Part shown: piece after piece, positions 59,708 to 64,000 of the stretch
Layout of the letters: the number at the start of each line of letters is the position of its first letter
How positions within the stretch are numbered: position 1 is the stretch's first letter
Assembly (NCBI RefSeq): GCF_002895435.1
Contig: NZ_POYJ01000002.1
Span: 806,001 to 870,000, forward strand
Direction of reading: 5' to 3'
Length of the DNA stretch: 64,000 nt
Origin: Aquimarina sediminis
GTDB lineage: Bacteria > Bacteroidota > Bacteroidia > Flavobacteriales > Flavobacteriaceae
Translations under genes and position numbers: made by a program
Notes under the pieces: generated by a model
Database searches by the model: none
The model's input: only the letters and a program-made list of their open reading frames with translations
Told to the model about the DNA's origin: nothing

Positions 59708-60967
59708 ATGAAAGATATTTTTCACAAAATAAGAAAGAATAAAGGACCGCTAGGGAATTGGGCAAAACAAGCAGAAGGATACTTTGTTTTTCCAAAATTA
59801 GAAGGAGAGCTCTCTAGTAAAATGAAATTCAATGGAAAAGATGTAATTACTTGGAGTATTAATGATTATTTGGGACTCGCTAATCACCCCGAAATTAGAA
59901 AAACAGATAATGAAGCTGTCGCAGAATATGGATTAGCCTATCCTATGGGAGCTAGGATGATGTCTGGGCATACCGTATTACATGAAGAACTTGAGGAGAA
60001 ACTTGCCGCTTTTGAAGGCAAGGAAGCCGCATATCTTTTAAATTTTGGATACCAAGGAATGGTCTCGGGAATTGACACATTAGTCAACAGAAAAGATATT
60101 ATCGTATATGATGCAGAATCTCACGCTTGTATCATTGATGGGGTTCGATTACATCATGGAAAAAGATTTACATTTAAACATAATGATATAGAAAGTCTGA
60201 GGCTAAACCTGAGTAGAGCTACTAGAATTGCTGAAGAAACAGGAGGAGGAATTTTGGTTATCTCTGAAGGCGTTTTTGGTATGAGTGGGGTTCAGGGAAA
60301 ACTAAAAGAAATTGTAGCTCTGAAGAAAGAGTTTGAGTTTCGTCTTTTGGTAGATGATGCCCATGGGTTTGGGGTTTTGGGTAAAACCGGAGCAGGAGCC
60401 TCTGAAGAGCAAGGAGTAATGGATGGAGTCGATGTTTATTTTGCTGCTTTTGCCAAATCTATGGCAGGGATTGGAGGTTTTTTTGCAGGAGACAAGGATG
60501 TTATTGATTACATGAAATATAACATGAGATCACAAATGTTTGCCAAATCGTTACCAATGGCAATGGTAAAAGGTGCTTTGAAAAGATTAGATATGATCAT
60601 GACAATGCCCGAATTAAAAAGTAGGCTTTGGCAACGTACGTTAGCCTTGCAAAATGGACTTAAAGTAAAAGGATTTGATATAGGAAAAACGAATTCGTGC
60701 GTTACCCCTGTGTTTTTGAAAGGTAGCATCCCAGAAGCGATGCGGTTAGTGTATGATTTAAGAGAAAATCATCATATTTTTTGTTCTATAGTAGTGTATC
60801 CTGTTATTCCTAAAGGACTTATTTTGCTTCGATTGATTCCAACAGCCGCTCATACGGAAAGCGATATAGAAAATACAATTAATGCGTTTTCAATCATTAG
60901 AGAAAATCTAAAACAAGGAGCTTATAAGGAAAAACAATTGGATGAAATGAAAAAAATTGCCTTGTAG
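59708..60967 (+). CDS. Serine-palmitoyltransferase-like alpha-oxoamine synthase
   Basis: A 419-residue PLP enzyme of the alpha-oxoamine synthase family, which joins an amino acid and an acyl thioester with loss of CO2. It has NDYLGLANHPE, ARMMSGHT, VDDAHGFGVLG and the PLP lysine K250 in AFAKSMAGIGG. The sequence as a whole is close to the conserved serine palmitoyltransferase/sulfonolipid enzyme of Bacteroidota. It follows the cluster by 243 bp and precedes the exporter, so it may provide a lipid base to the product, or be the housekeeping enzyme that happens to be next door. Confidence 0.87.
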   Translation: MKDIFHKIRKNKGPLGNWAKQAEGYFVFPKLEGELSSKMKFNGKDVITWSINDYLGLANHPEIRKTDNEAVAEYGLAYPMGARMMSGHTVLHEELEEKLAAFEGKEAAYLLNFGYQGMVSGIDTLVNRKDIIVYDAESHACIIDGVRLHHGKRFTFKHNDIESLRLNLSRATRIAEETGGGILVISEGVFGMSGVQGKLKEIVALKKEFEFRLLVDDAHGFGVLGKTGAGASEEQGVMDGVDVYFAAFAKSMAGIGGFFAGDKDVIDYMKYNMRSQMFAKSLPMAMVKGALKRLDMIMTMPELKSRLWQRTLALQNGLKVKGFDIGKTNSCVTPVFLKGSIPEAMRLVYDLRENHHIFCSIVVYPVIPKGLILLRLIPTAAHTESDIENTINAFSIIRENLKQGAYKEKQLDEMKKIAL

Positions 60968-61098
60968 CCATTTATAGCCGCTACCCAAATATCAATGTTT
61001 AATATCTAATACTTATTTCACTAGGAATTCTATTTCGGTAAATGCATAGTGCCAATAGTATAATTAAGCCTTTTCCAACTTAAACTTGTCAAGAATTA

Positions 61099-62460
61099 AT
61101 GAATCAGATTTTATTAGTATTTAGAAATGAAGAAAATCAAAAACTTCTAAAAAAAATGTTTTTGAATTCTTTGCCTTTAGCTTTTGCAGGTTTGTTATCT
61201 GTATTAATAGGTTTTATCGATGCGTTTTATTTATCTAACTACTCTTTGGATGCTTTTAAAGCTTTGTCTCTTGTTATTCCAATACTGGGAATTGTAGGTA
61301 GTATAGGGATAGCAATAGGAGCAGCTCTGATAAATTCTATTGCAAACTATGAGCGCGCAGGGAAAAAGGATGTTGTCTATTTTTCGACACTTTTTCTTAC
61401 AATTTTTTGTTATGTCGTGATTGCTTTGGGAGCATTTTTATTCCACGATAGTTTTTCTGGATTTAATGACCTTAACCTAGACTCTAATCAAACGATTCAA
61501 GAGTATTTTACCGAGTATTGGTTTGCTATTATTCCACTCTACTTGTTGGTTTTGATCATAAATATCATCACGCAATATCTTTCTTATAGAGATAATAATC
61601 GAGAGATTATTAATGTTTTACTAATAGTAGTATTTCTAAATGTCATTTTGAACCCTCTACTTATCTTTTATTTTGATTTAGGAGTACGTGGAGCTGCCTG
61701 GGCATCTATATTGTCATTGTTTTTTGGGATTGTCTTTTTTTCTATGAGAGACAATAGGCTAGTTAAGCTAGGAAGGTTGCTATCTAGTTCCTTCACTTAT
61801 GCAAAGCAAATGGGGGTTGTTATAAAGGCACAATTTAAAGTTGCCTTTTCGGTATTTTTGGCAATAGCCATATTTGCAATCGGAAGTATTTTCTTTAATC
61901 AATTGGCAATAAAACAAGGGAGTGAATTTTTGGCTCTAATTGGACTAATAGAACAATTAAAATTAATGATGATTTTTCCTACTCGTGGAGTTACAGGATC
62001 TTTTTTAATTATGTTTGAAAAGTCTATTGCAGAAAAAGAAACTCAAAAGTATTGGAAGATATATTGGTCTGCGACTTTAATTATCGGTTTGATATGTCTT
62101 ATTGAAGGCGTTTTGATATTTGTTTTTTCTGATTCATTGTTAAATCTTTTTAATATCGAATCAGATAGTTCCAGAGATATGATAGCAATTTTATTAACTT
62201 CACTATATCTCTATTTTCTTGTCAATATACTTCCGAGAGCCAGTCAGGTAGGGTTTATTACTTTAGGAAAAAGCTACTTACTTTTTTTGCAAAGTCTTTT
62301 TTCGATTCTTCTGGGATATCTATTTACCTATTTTCTGGTCGAATATTTTGGAAAAAAATGGTTTGTAGATGGTCAAACAATAGGAGTTCTGGTAGCTACA
62401 ACGGTTTTTCTTATTCTATTCAGGAATATGCTTAATCAAAGAATACACCGCGACACATGA
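61099..62460 (+). CDS. MATE-family multidrug/natural product exporter
   Basis: A 453-residue inner-membrane protein with about twelve hydrophobic helices arranged as two related bundles (e.g. AFAGLLSVLIGFIDAFYLSNY and SVFLAIAIFAIGSIFFNQLAIKQG). This is the MATE/DinF layout of cation-coupled drug exporters. As last plus-strand gene of the cluster region it is a candidate for product export or self-resistance. A shared terminator lies at 62605-62640. Confidence 0.82.
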   Translation: MNQILLVFRNEENQKLLKKMFLNSLPLAFAGLLSVLIGFIDAFYLSNYSLDAFKALSLVIPILGIVGSIGIAIGAALINSIANYERAGKKDVVYFSTLFLTIFCYVVIALGAFLFHDSFSGFNDLNLDSNQTIQEYFTEYWFAIIPLYLLVLIINIITQYLSYRDNNREIINVLLIVVFLNVILNPLLIFYFDLGVRGAAWASILSLFFGIVFFSMRDNRLVKLGRLLSSSFTYAKQMGVVIKAQFKVAFSVFLAIAIFAIGSIFFNQLAIKQGSEFLALIGLIEQLKLMMIFPTRGVTGSFLIMFEKSIAEKETQKYWKIYWSATLIIGLICLIEGVLIFVFSDSLLNLFNIESDSSRDMIAILLTSLYLYFLVNILPRASQVGFITLGKSYLLFLQSLFSILLGYLFTYFLVEYFGKKWFVDGQTIGVLVATTVFLILFRNMLNQRIHRDT

Positions 62461-62604
62461 GTAGATTAACTTTTAGTATGAGGTAGGTATAAATAGGTGG
62501 TAAACTTTATCAGAGGATTTTATTTTTTAATGCAACAATAAGATTATATAAAAGCTCTAATTGATATCCTATTACTACTAGTTATATGGTAAGTAGGGGT
62601 ACTA

Positions 62605-62640
62605 AACAAAACCCAAATCTACTGATTTGGGTTTGTTTTA
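62605..62640. terminator. Bidirectional terminator between the MATE and folE genes
   Basis: AAACCCAAATC (62609-62619), loop TACT, GATTTGGGTTT (62624-62634), extended by AAAC and GTTTTA on the flanks so that both strands end in a U tract. It suits the two convergent genes. Confidence 0.8.
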
Positions 62641-62700
62641 CTATCTAAACCTAGGTGCAGTTGTATTTTGTTCAATGAATTGAAATTGTTTTTAGAGCTT

Positions 62701-63372
62701 TTAGAAAGACGAATTATTACTCTGTTTAACAATCTCAAAAAACTCACTTCGGAAAGAAGATTCTAGAAATTTTCCGCCATATTCAATAGTCGTTGTAAAA
62801 CTGCTTTTATCTTTAATTCCTCTAGAAGAAACGCATAGATGTTTAGCATTTACAACCACAATTACATCTTCTGTTTCCAAAGTTTGTTGCAAATCCTTTA
62901 AAATTTGTAAACAAAGTCTTTCCTGAACTTGAGGGCGGTGAGAATAATAATCTACCAATCGATTAATTTTTGACAACCCAACCACTTTATCTTTTGGGAT
63001 ATACCCTACATGGGCGGTGCCAACTATAGGTAAGAAATGATGTTCACAGGCAGAATCAATTATAATATCTTGCTCTACCAATATTTTCTGATATTTATAT
63101 TTATTTTCAAAAGTCGATATTTTTGGACGATTTTTGGGATTTAAACCATAAAACAACTCTTTCACATACATTTTGGCAACTCTATAAGGAGTTCCAGAAA
63201 GACTATCATCCATCAAATCGAGACCCAGTTCTTTCATTATTTCTGAAAAATGATATTGAATTTTTTTGATTTTATCATCGTCAGATTTTTCAAAAGCATC
63301 TTTTCGTAAAGGAGTTTCTGTGTTTTTGGAAAAATGCATATCTCCTGTCCACTCTATTTCTGTTTTATTCAT
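62701..63372 (-). CDS. folE: GTP cyclohydrolase I
   Basis: First enzyme of tetrahydrofolate/pterin synthesis, GTP to dihydroneopterin triphosphate. The 223-residue protein has the zinc site residues in ACEHHFLP and HLCVSSRG, plus VGLSKINRLVDYYSHRPQVQERL and the C-terminal SFTTTIEYGGKF. An N-terminal extension of about 30 residues precedes the conserved core. Not linked to the neighbouring cluster, from which it is separated by a terminator. Confidence 0.94.
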   Translation of the reverse strand: MNKTEIEWTGDMHFSKNTETPLRKDAFEKSDDDKIKKIQYHFSEIMKELGLDLMDDSLSGTPYRVAKMYVKELFYGLNPKNRPKISTFENKYKYQKILVEQDIIIDSACEHHFLPIVGTAHVGYIPKDKVVGLSKINRLVDYYSHRPQVQERLCLQILKDLQQTLETEDVIVVVNAKHLCVSSRGIKDKSSFTTTIEYGGKFLESSFRSEFFEIVKQSNNSSF

Positions 63373-63823
63373 TTCGTTACTACTAATTAGTTTTACAATT
63401 TTTTTGTCAGAACCGACAATTCGTTGTTGATAATCAACATTTAGGGCAGGTTGTCTTTGTCGTCAAAGTAACCAGACTATCTTTAACAAAAGCCAACTTA
63501 TCCCGGAGCATATTCATATTTCAGTTTTAATTGATCAGATCTCTGGATCGTATTAGGAGAATGTACTAACAAGTTCCACACAATAAAATGATCGTTTTGA
63601 AAAAATATTGACCTTCTGCAGAATAGGAAAAGAAAAGGAGTTATTAAGCAATGTATTACATATAAACTACTAGCCGTAATTTTTGGTAAATATGAGTTGT
63701 TATAAATGCGTGATACGTTCAAAATAATATATAATGATCTAAGTTAAAGCAAAGGTACTATTATTTATTTAACGCAACTTTGTTGCATTAATAAAGTTTG
63801 TTTATTTTTGTCAAAATAATTTG
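63373..63823. other. 451-bp intergenic region upstream of folE and the ABC gene
   Basis: No convincing gene; a 74-residue frame on the minus strand (63498-63722) has no recognisable sequence and is probably chance. It contains GCAAC-TTT-GTTGC (63773-63785), a possible metalloregulator site 38 bp before the ABC gene. Confidence 0.5.
63773..63785 (+). promoter_or_regulatory. GCAAC-N3-GTTGC inverted repeat before the ABC transporter gene
   Basis: Perfect 5-bp arms GCAAC/GTTGC with TTT between them. It resembles zinc- or manganese-type Fur-family boxes from memory, but such short palindromes also arise by chance. It lies 38 bp upstream of the ABC ATPase start. Confidence 0.35.
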
Positions 63824-64000
63824 ATGATACAAACTAGTTCTCTTGAGTTTACATATCAGGGTAGAGAAAAATGTACTTTAAGTTTTCCAGATATTGATTT
63901 GCCTCCACAAGAAGATTTATTGATTTTGGGACCTTCGGGTATTGGCAAAACTACATTATTGCATCTTTTGGCAGGTCTCTTACCTCCAAAAGGAGGAGAT
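63824..64000 (+). CDS. ABC transporter ATP-binding protein, partial
   Basis: 59 codons before the window ends. Starts MIQTSSLEFTYQGREKCTLSF and has the Walker A motif GPSGIGKTTLLHLLAGLL (about 37-54). The short N terminus before Walker A is typical of LolD/MacB-type export ATPases rather than large importers. The palindrome at 63773-63785 upstream may hint at metal control. No permease visible. Confidence 0.8.
   Translation, partial: MIQTSSLEFTYQGREKCTLSFPDIDLPPQEDLLILGPSGIGKTTLLHLLAGLLPPKGGD

Noticed and set aside
63498..63722. 74-residue minus-strand frame
   Set aside because: Low-complexity composition, no start context or family similarity, in an AT-rich intergenic region.

Overview
The window reads as a chromosome segment of a marine Flavobacteriaceae member (Bacteroidota; Aquimarina-like is my guess). 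It is AT-rich, its -7 promoter boxes are of the TAnnTTTG type, start codons lack strong Shine-Dalgarno sequences, and it carries a T9SS sorting domain, a FecI/FecR/TonB-receptor unit and many two-domain universal stress proteins. I see no rRNA, tRNA, CRISPR array, transposase or phage gene.

Layout. 1-3965: periplasmic nitrate reductase genes (outer-membrane porin, napD, napA, one partial gene). 4515-16457: a CcoI-type copper ATPase coupled to an odd PdxH-like gene, five universal stress proteins, a large T9SS-exported propeller protein. 16540-18201: three small stress-associated genes. 18219-25372: sulfur handling (split YeeE/YedE, metallo-beta-lactamase/rhodanese, TauE) plus an operon of a stress protein, cardiolipin synthase, patatin and a Crp/Fnr regulator. 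25464-31528: an almost complete molybdenum cofactor pathway, which would feed NapA. 31756-35531: an orphan gene, a tiny lipoprotein with a structured leader, and a TPR histidine kinase/response regulator pair. 36295-42153: FecI/FecR/receptor and two lipoproteins. 42955-62460: a biosynthetic gene cluster. 62701-64000: folE and the start of an ABC transporter.

The most interesting region is 43936-62460. It combines a lysine N-hydroxylase, a methionyl-tRNA-synthetase-like protein, a small cupin and a DAO-type flavoenzyme, which is the set known from actinobacterial N-N bond formation (hydrazinoacetate pathway of s56-p1 and triacsin). It continues with an AMP-ligase, acyl carrier protein, GNAT, C45 acyltransferase, thioester reductase/hydrolase fusion, GMC oxidase, methyltransferase, a serine-palmitoyltransferase-like enzyme and a MATE exporter. 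I infer a hydrazine-derived, probably lipid-linked product. The synthetase is split into two overlapping genes instead of being fused.

The second strong signal is regulatory. Two families of Crp/Fnr-type operators share one geometry: the operator centre lies exactly 33 bp upstream of the centre of a -7 box. TGA-N6-TCA sites precede the porin-nap operon, ccoI and five stress-protein promoters. GTA-N8-TAC sites precede the three sulfur transcription units, and the Crp/Fnr protein encoded among them has an NtcA-like recognition helix (SRVVISR) that fits GTA-N8-TAC. Several start codons were moved downstream because the longest reading frame began at TTG, inside or upstream of these promoters.
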